A stretch of 64,000 bases of DNA from an uncultured Lachnospiraceae bacterium (GTDB lineage Bacteria > Bacillota > Clostridia > Lachnospirales > Lachnospiraceae), in NCBI GenBank assembly GCA_910578885.1, contig CAJTSH010000006.1:2352-66351 (forward strand). The letters run 5' to 3'. Both the position numbers and the translations under genes were made by a program. How positions within the stretch are numbered: position 1 is the stretch's first letter; each line of letters opens with the position of its first letter. The notes under the pieces are model-generated. The model was not told where the DNA came from. It saw nothing but the letters and a program-made list of their open reading frames with translations, and made no database searches. Below, piece by piece: positions 30,301 through 37,829 of this stretch.

Positions 30301-31492
30301 TTTTAACATTAAGAATCGCAATGATAAAAATGTTTTTTCTGTCGGCTTGGATGGGAATATTTCTATTAGAGGCGGGAGTGAACAGAATTTTATAGAACTG
30401 GACGGAAGCAGCGGCGCTATTTTTTCCAAAACAGACGAAAGGAAAGCCCTTATAAGCAATGGAAGCCTTTATTTAAGCAAAAACGATACGGATTATGTAT
30501 TAATCCAAACTACTTATTGGAAATCACAGCCGGATGTCCATGGCGTAGGAATCAATTCGCAGCCCGAATCTAAATTCATCACGTTTGGTAACATGAATTT
30601 CAAGACAGATGAATCATATATCACTCCATTCTTACTAAACTATGGATTAAACCCTAACGGGGATGAACAAGACGTTTTAATATATGGGACAAGCAAATTT
30701 TCAAGTACTGCTGATTTTAATAGCACAGTTAATTTTAATGGCGCTGCTAAGTTTGACAATACTGCCAACTTTAATAGCAATGCTTCTTTTGATAGTTATA
30801 CATATTTTAAAAATCAAGCAACCTTTAATAGCGGCATATATTTTAATAATGGGTATATTGACGCTTCCGGGCAAGCTTCTTTCAAATCAGCTGAAATAGG
30901 TAACTTATCACTTTCTGGAAATAAATTAGAATCCTCGACTGATACAATGCGCATAAAAAATGATTCTTGCTCGATAGTACTATATAATTATGCCTTAAAA
31001 CCACATTCATCAGATGACTCAATAATAACGCTGGGGACATCACAAACCCGCTGGGAACAACTATATGTGGCAGCATCCGAAATTGTATCTTCTGATAGAA
31101 ATTTGAAAAACCATATTGAAGGACTGACAGTGAAATATGAAAATTTGTTTCTGAATCTAGCTCCAAAAACATATAAGCTAAACCACGGAACATCCGGGAG
31201 GTCACACATTGGATTTATTTCACAAGACGTCGAGGCCGCTATGGATAAAGCAGGAATTTCTGATTTAGAATTTGCAGGATTTTGCAAAGACAAAAAAACC
31301 AATCTTACACATGACGAATGCGGCAATGAAATTGAGGAAACTATTTTCGATGAAAATGGAAATCCCGTTTATGCCTACTCTCTCCGCTATGAAGAATTTA
31401 TCGCACTAAACACCCACATGATCCAAAAACTCTACAAAGAAAACGAAACCCTGAAACAACGAATCACAAACTTAGAACAGGCAATGGCATAA
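27311..31492 (+). CDS. Large tail protein with zinc knuckle and S74 chaperone (module 3)
   Basis: 1,393 residues, starting with TTG at 27,311, placed by AAAAGGAGG just upstream. The N-terminal ~750 residues match the module 1 protein (KLYDIEINTDAD, LLHRILEKASNYSIG, FCSYRREDSY, NNLLALEEF). Inserted after HAHDL (~residue 235) is a Cys-rich knuckle, CNTCSCGYRGDF..CPKCGG, absent from module 1. Around nt 30,695-30,850 there are eight hexapeptide-like repeats (TADFNS, TVNFNG, AAKFDN..), probably a triple-stranded beta structure. The C-terminus has SSDRNLKNHIEGL with the Ser/Lys dyad of peptidase S74 chaperones, then a coiled coil. The trimer probably self-cleaves on folding. It is likely a central tail fibre or baseplate hub. 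Confidence 0.82.
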   Translation: MANIFFNKQSIPETPTLLLKRRDLTTIGAIKASDIVYKNQFFAPNELSFRVYRYADEKQNTSWQTLDDYNVIYIPEYGEYFDAHVSLNEENGTYKTVTCTALAESELSQTKLYDIEINTDADMARPDYDEDYPTVFYREVSEQYADYPKDSAEYREYKKKKESSLLHRILEKASNYSIGDVDDNLKDLNTWYQFSISDSSILDVLTGEIAEQYQCLFTFEIQPDGTRLVHAHDLCNTCSCGYRGDFHDKCPKCGGTDFRGAYGRDTTIFVSKDNLATSAMIESNKEELKNCFRVSGGDDLMTAAIANCNPNGSNYFYNFSKEAYENMPKELSEGIESYKKTYDTYLNTKKFNLDSSHVAKYNNVVKYIMEKFPTEPYKTIQLPISGYSEISSLRYSLIDLKLYLESSMMPVPSLDGQSIEDAINALTSQNLSPIAVSNPSSVSDTVINNTIIGMAKAYVNTALYKIEIEEKDFSYKAAESKEKDGAWTGQLTLTSIENKTISAKTGKITLKVNSDIETYLKQKLDRAMAKSDNSIKDITSMEMSFADFCERITYYSINYLAKAKDSFDDCISTIISFDNSELKNTMYLNYKERSDKLDEQILYMTGLYDDTNTLYEDITNIQDSAKQSLDFEKYLVKIDKNLWKTFCSYRREDSYKNNYYASAGLNNSELLEKARQLIEAAQKELYKASNLQYKVSASLNNLLALEEFQPMKEDFECGNWIHMMVDDNIYNLRLLSYEINFDNFAAISVEFSTVEKVWSGISDITSILNSASSIAGSYSSTMRQVNNSAKAAQYVENWVQKGLDATAAKIVNNADNQDIVIDKTGLLCRQYDDINDQYDNCQCKIVNNCIAITDNSWKSVKSALGKFIYISPTTGKEETAYGILADTIVGKFITGEHLAIYSGDNSVVIDRNGITLNGGKITWTAPINSDNVITSNAVSGLNDFKNAMSGSLGITTITSDSIISPKIGGGYLYITGDKGAVEINPQLWEYAGNSGNIFNIKNRNDKNVFSVGLDGNISIRGGSEQNFIELDGSSGAIFSKTDERKALISNGSLYLSKNDTDYVLIQTTYWKSQPDVHGVGINSQPESKFITFGNMNFKTDESYITPFLLNYGLNPNGDEQDVLIYGTSKFSSTADFNSTVNFNGAAKFDNTANFNSNASFDSYTYFKNQATFNSGIYFNNGYIDASGQASFKSAEIGNLSLSGNKLESSTDTMRIKNDSCSIVLYNYALKPHSSDDSIITLGTSQTRWEQLYVAASEIVSSDRNLKNHIEGLTVKYENLFLNLAPKTYKLNHGTSGRSHIGFISQDVEAAMDKAGISDLEFAGFCKDKKTNLTHDECGNEIEETIFDENGNPVYAYSLRYEEFIALNTHMIQKLYKENETLKQRITNLEQAMA

Positions 31493-31524
31493 CGCCATTG
31501 CCTTCATTTATGGAGGAAAAACAC

Positions 31525-31917
31525 ATGAAATTAAAAGCATTAGACATTTTAAACACATACGAATCACTCGCAAAATTAGCAGACAAAGAACTGGATTTGC
31601 AAACTGCCTGCACAATCGCAAAGAATCTACAGGAACTAGCCGTCACAAAGGAGGTGATTGACAAAAAAAGAACAGAGCTCATCAACAAATATGCCGAGAA
31701 AAATGCGAACGGAACCCCCGTGCAGGAAGGGGATGGAATTAAAATTACCGACGTTCCTTCCTTTATGCAGCACATGAATGACCTATTGGCTGCTGAAACA
31801 GAGGTCACACTATCTCCCATCTCTAAATCCGCATTATCCGAAATCAAGATATCCCCAAAAGATATCTTATCACTCACAAATTTACTAAAGGAGGATGAAA
31901 CAACATGTACGCAATAG
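31525..31917 (+). CDS. Small phage protein, DUF1617-like
   Basis: 130 residues. I start it at 31,525 (MKLKALDIL) because GGAGG precedes it; an upstream in-frame ATG at 31,498 has no such site. It is helical and acidic, with an opening typical of the small phage proteins grouped as DUF1617 (MKLKALDILNTYESLAKLAD, and a central KEVIDKKRTELINKY). The role is unknown; such genes sit among tail genes of clostridial phages. Its 3' end overlaps the next gene by 13 nt, and the ribosome site AAAGGAGG of that gene lies within it. Confidence 0.6.
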   Translation: MKLKALDILNTYESLAKLADKELDLQTACTIAKNLQELAVTKEVIDKKRTELINKYAEKNANGTPVQEGDGIKITDVPSFMQHMNDLLAAETEVTLSPISKSALSEIKISPKDILSLTNLLKEDETTCTQ

Positions 31918-32756
31918 ACTTTGAATACGCCAACGAAAGACTGTCTGACTATGGTATGATGATTTGCAATTTTAACAGCTCCGGCGGAGCGGAAGCAGTC
32001 TCTTCCGGAGCCGATATCACCTTCTCCCAAGCCAAGGCAAGCGGAAGCAGCAGGTTTAGCCTATACTCTTTTGCATATGAAAATGCTTATACCGCTACGT
32101 TTCAAATATGCCGGCTTCCTAACAGATCAAAGGCAGGCAAAGCATTATATCTTACGCCGGATGAAGTTACCGCCATTCAGAGATGGCTGTGCAGAAGGGA
32201 ATACCACAGATTTAAAATAGATCAGGACGGTTACCAGAATATTTATTGGAACGCAGTTTTTCAGTCAAAACAGATCATGCTAAACGGTCAGATTGCCGGA
32301 CTGGAGTTAACCATGTATACAGATGCGCCTTATGCATATCTGGATGAAATACATATTGAATACACCTGTCATGGCGGAATGCCTTTTCAACTCTATGACG
32401 AATCGGGCGAAACCGGATATATCAGACCTGAGCTTGAGATAACCATATTGTCTGACCAATATATCGACGGCGAGGGCAATCTACAGCAAACAAAAAGAGG
32501 CATTTTTGTACTTTCCAATTCTATGGACAACAAATTTATGCAGATTTCTAACTGCTCCGTCGGTGAGGTTTTAAACATTGACGGCAAAAACCAGATGATT
32601 TTCTCCACTGACGAAGAACATGATGTGGCAAAAGACTTTAATTATTTTTACCCCAAAATTATTAACACGTATGATGATAAATTGAACATCTATACTCCAA
32701 GCCTCGACTGCAAGATTCGGTTTTCATATTCCCCGATTAGAAAAATCGGACTATAA
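31905..32756 (+). CDS. Distal tail (Dit-like) protein
   Basis: 283 residues, with AAAGGAGG before the ATG. The N-terminus MYAIDFEYANERLSDYGMMI and the beta-rich layout, with TATFQICRLPN, DEVTAIQRWLCRREYHRF and ELTMYTDAPYAY, fit phage distal tail proteins, which form a hexameric ring joining the tail tube to the fibre or hub. In most siphophages Dit directly follows the tape-measure gene; here it comes after the large tail protein, and module 1 shows no equivalent. It is probably translationally coupled to the preceding gene. Confidence 0.7.
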   Translation: MYAIDFEYANERLSDYGMMICNFNSSGGAEAVSSGADITFSQAKASGSSRFSLYSFAYENAYTATFQICRLPNRSKAGKALYLTPDEVTAIQRWLCRREYHRFKIDQDGYQNIYWNAVFQSKQIMLNGQIAGLELTMYTDAPYAYLDEIHIEYTCHGGMPFQLYDESGETGYIRPELEITILSDQYIDGEGNLQQTKRGIFVLSNSMDNKFMQISNCSVGEVLNIDGKNQMIFSTDEEHDVAKDFNYFYPKIINTYDDKLNIYTPSLDCKIRFSYSPIRKIGL

Positions 32757-32772
32757 GAAAGGAGCTTCTCTT

Positions 32773-34812
32773 ATGAATTTACAGACTACAACCAAAATTA
32801 CTCTGGATCTATCCATCCCCCACATACAAAACATCCGATGTGTGCAGGGCGACAAAGATTCTCGAAATATCCAAATCACATTGACCAATCACAGACAGCC
32901 GTATCCTCTGGATCCCCAAATCCATATAGTCAAATATAAGATACGTAAGCCGGACGGAAAGGGAATCTATAATGAGGCAGTGATAAACTCCGACGGAACC
33001 ATCTCTATCTGTTTAAACAGCCAAGTGACAGTGGTCCCCGGAAATGCTAAAGCCGAGCTACAAATCATTGATGCACTGCCCCCATTGACACAAAAAATTC
33101 TTTCTACCATGAGATTCAATATCATAATAGAACCGTCTGTCCTAGCCAATGCAGATATTGAGTCTCAATTTGAATCCGATGTACTTGATAAGATGCACTT
33201 TCATTTGGCAGATAAAGACAATCCTCATGCGGTGACAAAGGCACAAGTTGGATTGGGAAATGCCGACAATACGGCAGATATGGATAAAAATGTCCTCAGC
33301 GCCATAAAACTGGCAGCAAAACAAACGATTAACGACACTGAATTTGACGGAACCTCCAGCATAACGACAGATAAATGGGGCAAATCCAGAAATCTGTCAC
33401 TTTCTGGTGATGCAGCAGGTAACGCAGACATAGATGGGGGATCAGATGTTACAATTGATGTTACCGTAAAGAACGACAGCCACCAGCACACAAGTTCAAC
33501 ACTTCCTGCCGCCACCTCTACCGTCAAAGGTGTTACAACCCTGACAGACAGCGTTACAAGCACCTCTGCTACCACTGCTGCAACACCCAATAGTGTTAAG
33601 CAGGCCTATGACTTAGGAACTGCTGTAAACAGTCAACTTAACAATGAAATCAACCGTGCAACAAATGCAGAAAGCCGCATACAGGCAATTATTGATGCGA
33701 ACATTACAAACTGGAATACCGCATACTCACATGTTTCAAATGCTGCACTCCATCTTCCAAGCGGTGGCTCCAGCGGTCAGGTTTTAAAATATTCAACAGA
33801 TGGTACGGCTGTCTGGGGAGATGCAAGCGACCCGGATATCGCAGTTACCGGCATAAAAGGTGACAAAGAAACTACATACCGAAAAGGAAATGTGAATATT
33901 ACTCCTGCGAATGTTGGAGCCGCCTCCAGCGAAGTGGTCGATGGTGGTAATTTTAACAACATGACCACTCCTGGAATTTATGCAATGCGTAACACAACCA
34001 CAAATGCACCTACTTCTTCATCTTATCATAGCCTAATAGTCCTGCGAAGCGATACCGGAATATATGTTCAGCAGATAGCAATAAAAGAAGGAACCACTGA
34101 TGTTTATGTACGTTATGGTTCTACATCCTCTTGGGGTTCTTGGGTAAAACTGGTGAAAACAGGGGACACAGTGACAAAAGCCTCGCAGGACGGCAATGGA
34201 AATATAATCGCAAATACTTATATCAAGAAGAGCGACTGGCTGAACTTAGTATATCCGATAGGCTCTATCTACATGAGCACAAATAGCGCAAATCCATCCA
34301 CCCTTTTCGGTGGAACATGGACAGCATGGGGAAGCGGACGGGTTCCGGTCGGTATAAACGCATCTGAAACAGAATTTAACACGGTAGAAAAAACCGGCGG
34401 AGAAAAGGCACATGTTTTAACGACGGCAGAAATGCCTGCACATAGTCATATAGTTGGCGCACATGCCCACGGCTTAAATAACCATACACATGCTATTTCG
34501 CCCTTATCAATTTCTACAACCAGCTCAGGGACACATACCCACGACTTAACATATGAAACGGATACTGCATCAGGCTCTGCAAAGCATAGAGTTGTTCCGA
34601 ATGGAAGCGGCTCTTACACTGGCAGCAGTGCCGGAACCAAAAGCGCAGGGGCACATACCCATACAGTTGCAATTCCTGCAAGAAACACTTACGAAGCAAG
34701 CGGAAATACAGCGTCATCAGGCCCGTTTGATTCCGGAATACAAGGTTCTGGAAGCACACATAATAATTTGCAGCCATACATTACATGTTATATGTGGAAG
34801 AGAACTGCATAA
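32773..34812 (+). CDS. BppU-type tail fibre with collar-like C-terminus
   Basis: 679 residues, with AAAGGAG before the ATG. Residues 1-125 resemble the BppU N-terminal domain (YKIRKPDGKGIYNE, RFNIIIEPSVL). Next are DKDNPHAVTKAQVGLGNADNTAD, a common fibre repeat, and a Thr/Ala-rich region with VKGVTTLTDSVTS. A pyocin-knob-like stretch follows (FNNMTTPGIYAM .. WGSWVKLVKTGD). The C-terminus is collar-like: YPIGSIYMSTNSANPSTLFGG, AEMPAHSH, several HxH pairs and NNLQPYITCYMWKR. HxH pairs bind iron in some trimeric fibres (known for T4 gp37). It is the likely receptor-binding fibre of module 3. A terminator follows at 34,871. Confidence 0.82.
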   Translation: MNLQTTTKITLDLSIPHIQNIRCVQGDKDSRNIQITLTNHRQPYPLDPQIHIVKYKIRKPDGKGIYNEAVINSDGTISICLNSQVTVVPGNAKAELQIIDALPPLTQKILSTMRFNIIIEPSVLANADIESQFESDVLDKMHFHLADKDNPHAVTKAQVGLGNADNTADMDKNVLSAIKLAAKQTINDTEFDGTSSITTDKWGKSRNLSLSGDAAGNADIDGGSDVTIDVTVKNDSHQHTSSTLPAATSTVKGVTTLTDSVTSTSATTAATPNSVKQAYDLGTAVNSQLNNEINRATNAESRIQAIIDANITNWNTAYSHVSNAALHLPSGGSSGQVLKYSTDGTAVWGDASDPDIAVTGIKGDKETTYRKGNVNITPANVGAASSEVVDGGNFNNMTTPGIYAMRNTTTNAPTSSSYHSLIVLRSDTGIYVQQIAIKEGTTDVYVRYGSTSSWGSWVKLVKTGDTVTKASQDGNGNIIANTYIKKSDWLNLVYPIGSIYMSTNSANPSTLFGGTWTAWGSGRVPVGINASETEFNTVEKTGGEKAHVLTTAEMPAHSHIVGAHAHGLNNHTHAISPLSISTTSSGTHTHDLTYETDTASGSAKHRVVPNGSGSYTGSSAGTKSAGAHTHTVAIPARNTYEASGNTASSGPFDSGIQGSGSTHNNLQPYITCYMWKRTA

Positions 34813-34870
34813 CAAATTCAACCACAAAAGATACAGTCATACACAAAGTAATAGAAACTGACTCATATTA

Positions 34871-34901
34871 AAAGAGCAATTTCATTTCGAAATTGCTCTT
34901 T
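34871..34901 (+). terminator. Terminator ending the tail array
   Basis: AAAGAGCAATTTC pairs with GAAATTGCTCTTT around a short loop and is followed by T-rich sequence. The stem is near-perfect and could serve both directions, also ending the LRR gene on the - strand. Confidence 0.8.
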
Positions 34902-34984
34902 CATTGTACTTTAAATTTAAAAAACTTTCCTCAAAATCACCTCTTAATTTTGAGACACTATTAAGAAACGATAAATTATCATTA

Positions 34985-36601
34985 TTAATTTTTAATTTTT
35001 ACACCAGAACCAATGCCCTTGGCTTTCAAAACTTTCTTATAACTACTAAGTCTTCTCTTTGGCACCTTTATTATTGCTTTGGAAGAAATACCTTTCAATG
35101 CCTTGCTTCCGATCTTTGCACCAGTAAGTTTCGTAGTTTTTATTATAATCGTCTTTAACTTCTTGCATCCGTAAAATGCCTGTGTTCCAATTTTGGCAAC
35201 CTTTGAAGGAATCGTAATCTTTATAAGTGCAGTACACTTATAAAAGGCTTTCGAATTAATTGCTGTCAATTCTGAACCGGACTTAAAAATAATGCTTTTT
35301 AACTTGCTGCACCCATAAAATGCACTTGCTCCGATAGTATTCACATTCTTGCCAACGGTTACTTTGGTAATCCTCTTATTATTTTTGAAAGCATTAGGCG
35401 CAACAGACGTTACCTTGTAAGTAATCCCATCAATGGTTACCGTTGCCGGAATAGATATGGCTGCTGTGCTGCTATTTGTAGATTTTTTGTACTCTACTGT
35501 ACCGTTGCTTTTCCCCGACTTAATCACCGTATACTGAGCCTTCGTTTTCGTATCGTTTAAAAATGCTCCTTTTTTAGGAATATACTTAGCTGTCTCTGAA
35601 CTAATTATATAACTGGAATTATGATCAATATAAAACTGACACCAATGGTCACTGCCATCAAGTATATAATTAACGTCTGTATTTATTTTTTCTATTTTAC
35701 TATTTTTATCATCAATATAATATAACAGTAATGAATCAGACAAATTATGAAGCTTATACATATAATCGGATTTTAAACGAATCCTTGCCTTCCCTGGCAA
35801 TATTCCATTGTCCGCAAAATCTATTTTCAAAACATTTTTTGTATTACTATAATCTTCCCCTCTTTTTTCAGAAACTGCTATAGCCAAATCAATATCCTTT
35901 ATATCACCAGATAAATCCTTTCCACTAAAGACCCACTGCATTGAATTATTAGAAAATACAATGGTCTTATTTGTCCCTTTTATTGCCTCAAAGATTCCTT
36001 TACTTGCAACATGATTACTGGCATCATATGTCACCATCCCGACTTCATCATTTCCCATACTTGCAATTTTTGAAACAATGTTTGGATTTGTAATGTGATA
36101 TTGAAAGTTAACATTAAATTCTTCTTCTACTGCAAACCCATGATTAACATAACAAAATTCATCTGCATTATCAGAACCGTTTGCATTCTGCAAGTACATT
36201 TTTTTATCATTGTCAAGATCTGTATAATCACTTTGGTTTCCTTGCGCATCACGAAGAATTACCTCTGATATAAAATAATCATCTCCAACATTAAATGAAC
36301 TGGATATTGGAGCAGAAACTGTATATTTTCCTGTAAACACATTAGATATTTCAACATATCCTGATAAATCATAACAATTAACCATACCAGGCTTACTATA
36401 AAAAATATGAATGTATACCACTCCTGTTTCTTCTTCCGTAATATCCAACGTGATGTTTAATATACCCGGTTTTGTAACTGTAGTTTTCTCTAATGTTACG
36501 CTATTCAACTTAGGTGGAGTCACATCATATCCGGCATTTACCTGTAATCCAAATAGCATAACAAAAATAAAAGTAGTTGCAACAAAAAATATTTTCTTCA
36601 T
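34985..36601 (-). CDS. BspA-like leucine-rich-repeat surface protein
   Basis: 538 residues. The N-terminus is a signal peptide (MKKIFFVATTFIFVMLFGLQVNA), so the protein is exported. Residues ~25-340 have no recognised domain beyond beta-rich segments. The C-terminal ~190 residues contain LRR_5/BspA-type repeats: VAPNAFKNNKRITKVTVG, IGASAFYGCSKLKSIIF, INSKAFYKCTALIKITIP, IGTQAFYGCKKLKTIII. Such proteins in gut Firmicutes often mediate adhesion. No sortase motif or membrane anchor is seen. It has GAAGGGGGA upstream of the ATG. It lies alone between the tail array and ssrA, and could be cargo of the element or an ordinary chromosomal gene. Confidence 0.8.
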   Translation of the reverse strand: MKKIFFVATTFIFVMLFGLQVNAGYDVTPPKLNSVTLEKTTVTKPGILNITLDITEEETGVVYIHIFYSKPGMVNCYDLSGYVEISNVFTGKYTVSAPISSSFNVGDDYFISEVILRDAQGNQSDYTDLDNDKKMYLQNANGSDNADEFCYVNHGFAVEEEFNVNFQYHITNPNIVSKIASMGNDEVGMVTYDASNHVASKGIFEAIKGTNKTIVFSNNSMQWVFSGKDLSGDIKDIDLAIAVSEKRGEDYSNTKNVLKIDFADNGILPGKARIRLKSDYMYKLHNLSDSLLLYYIDDKNSKIEKINTDVNYILDGSDHWCQFYIDHNSSYIISSETAKYIPKKGAFLNDTKTKAQYTVIKSGKSNGTVEYKKSTNSSTAAISIPATVTIDGITYKVTSVAPNAFKNNKRITKVTVGKNVNTIGASAFYGCSKLKSIIFKSGSELTAINSKAFYKCTALIKITIPSKVAKIGTQAFYGCKKLKTIIIKTTKLTGAKIGSKALKGISSKAIIKVPKRRLSSYKKVLKAKGIGSGVKIKN

Positions 36602-36841
36602 AAAAAATCCCCCTTCTTAATTAGAATCATAACATAGTTCACTAAACAAGTGAAGAAATACAGCATTACATAGCATTAATTAAATCCATGTCAAAAGAAA
36701 AGAATGCCGAAAACACCACATTTTCAAGCATCCTCATCAAATGAATGAAGCAAGCGCATTGCCAGACGAACTTCGTTCGTCGGCTTCTGCTTCGTGATAA
36801 GGCAGCCTCCCGGTTCACGAATCCCTCCTTACCACAAATAA
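36602..36841. other. Intergenic region next to the 3' end of ssrA
   Basis: 240 bp without a gene. It holds a small hairpin, GACGAACTTCGTTCGTC, near 36,763-36,780. The 3' end of ssrA borders it at 36,842. Elements often integrate at ssrA 3' ends, but I see no integrase here and no second copy of the ssrA end in the window. Confidence 0.6.
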
Positions 36842-37183
36842 TGGACTAGACGGGAGTCGAACCCGTGTCCAAAAACCAATCCCCTGTCCTTCTACGAGCG
36901 TAGTTCATGCTTTGACATTCCCTCCACAGCTCCAGCATGAACACCGTAGCTGCTTTAGTAGCTTCATGATACGTCTATATACGCAAAGCTTAGTATATAC
37001 CGTTTCCTGCATCGTTTGATGCCCGGATTCCAAGGTGCAGGTGCCTTAGAGCGGACAACGCTGACTAGGCAGCGTAAGCTAATTTATTATTGTTAGCGTT
37101 TAATTTTAATTTTGAGATTTAACGCATCGTCCTGCGGCTCGCTTCTCCAGCTTCATAATCCCTGTCGAAACCATTACTAGCCC
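36842..37183 (-). ncRNA. ssrA: Transfer-messenger RNA (tmRNA)
   Basis: 342 nt. The 5' end GGGCTAG pairs with CTAGTCC at the 3' end, giving the acceptor stem; the T-arm GGGTTCGACTCCC is present, and CCA is not encoded. The 5' part has the conserved GGTTTCGACAGGG. The tag frame at 37,065-37,097 reads ANNNKLAYAA followed by TAG. tmRNA rescues stalled ribosomes together with SmpB, whose gene lies 180 bp upstream on the same strand. The tag ends in the usual small hydrophobic residues recognised by proteases, but the NNNK start is less common than ANDNYALAA-type tags. Confidence 0.95.
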
Positions 37184-37364
37184 TTATTATAGGAAATCCG
37201 CCTTCGGATTCTCCCTGTGTTATTCAGAAGCTTTCCCTTCTTACACACATTATATGCAAAAACAGCGGCATCCGTCAAGACTGCCCGCATAAAATTTTTC
37301 TAAAAATTCATAAAATCCGGCAAATTGGAAACAACTCCAACACTCCCGATATTTATCAATCCAT

Positions 37365-37829
37365 TTACAAATTCCGCACCTTGAATTCCCGCTCCGCTTC
37401 CCTGCGCTGATCCTTTTTGGCAATGTCCTGCCGCTTGTCATACAGTTTCTTTCCTCTGGCAAGCGCAATCTGCATTTTTACAAGGCTGCCTTTGAAATAG
37501 ACCTCCACCGGGACAATCGTATATCCTTTTTCCTTAGTTTTGCCGAGCAGCTTATGAATCTCATTCTTATGCATCAAAAGCTTCTTCGGGCGCAGCGGGT
37601 CGCGGTTAAAAATATTTCCTTTCTCGTATGGGCTGATATTCATCCCATAGACAATAACCTCTCCATTTTCAATATGGATAAACGCTTCCTTGATACTGCA
37701 TTTTCCCTGACGCAGAGACTTTACTTCCGTACCATGCAGACAGATTCCCGCCTCATACGTCTCTTCCAGAAAATAGTCATGCCTTGCCTTTTTATTATTT
37801 GCAATCAGCTTCACGGATTCTCTTCCCAT
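37365..37829 (-). CDS. smpB: SsrA-binding protein SmpB
   Basis: 154 residues, normal for the family. Conserved features: NNKKARHDYFLEETYEAGI, LHGTEVKSLRQGK and the C-terminal basic tail with DKRQDIAKKDQRREAERE. SmpB binds the tRNA-like part of tmRNA and mimics the codon-anticodon arm in trans-translation. The start ATG lies inside the 3' end of rnr (19-nt overlap), with GGAGG upstream, so rnr and smpB are coupled; RNase R also acts with tmRNA in decay of non-stop mRNA. ssrA follows downstream. Confidence 0.95.
   Translation of the reverse strand: MGRESVKLIANNKKARHDYFLEETYEAGICLHGTEVKSLRQGKCSIKEAFIHIENGEVIVYGMNISPYEKGNIFNRDPLRPKKLLMHKNEIHKLLGKTKEKGYTIVPVEVYFKGSLVKMQIALARGKKLYDKRQDIAKKDQRREAEREFKVRNL

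Larger units (their letters stand above)
1..34905 (+). mobile_element. Prophage-derived tail-module array
   Basis: All + strand genes from the left edge to the terminator at 34.9 kb are siphophage-type tail genes: three tape-measure genes, two large tail/baseplate proteins, a Dit-like protein and two BppU-type fibres. No terminase, portal, capsid, holin, lysin, integrase or repressor is visible, so either the rest lies to the left or only tail genes remain. The order tape-measure, tail protein, fibre occurs twice, with a decayed tape-measure gene between, which points to tandem duplication of tail modules. The right boundary is the terminator after the second fibre; chromosomal genes on the opposite strand follow. 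Prophage, tailocin and relic cannot be told apart from this window. Confidence 0.8.

Noticed and set aside
12950..34812. Diversity-generating retroelement acting on a fibre
   Set aside because: No reverse transcriptase or template/variable repeat pair was seen in the window.
36842..36900. tRNA gene at the T-arm GGGTTCGACTCCC
   Set aside because: This is the 3' tRNA-like part of tmRNA; no anticodon arm is present.
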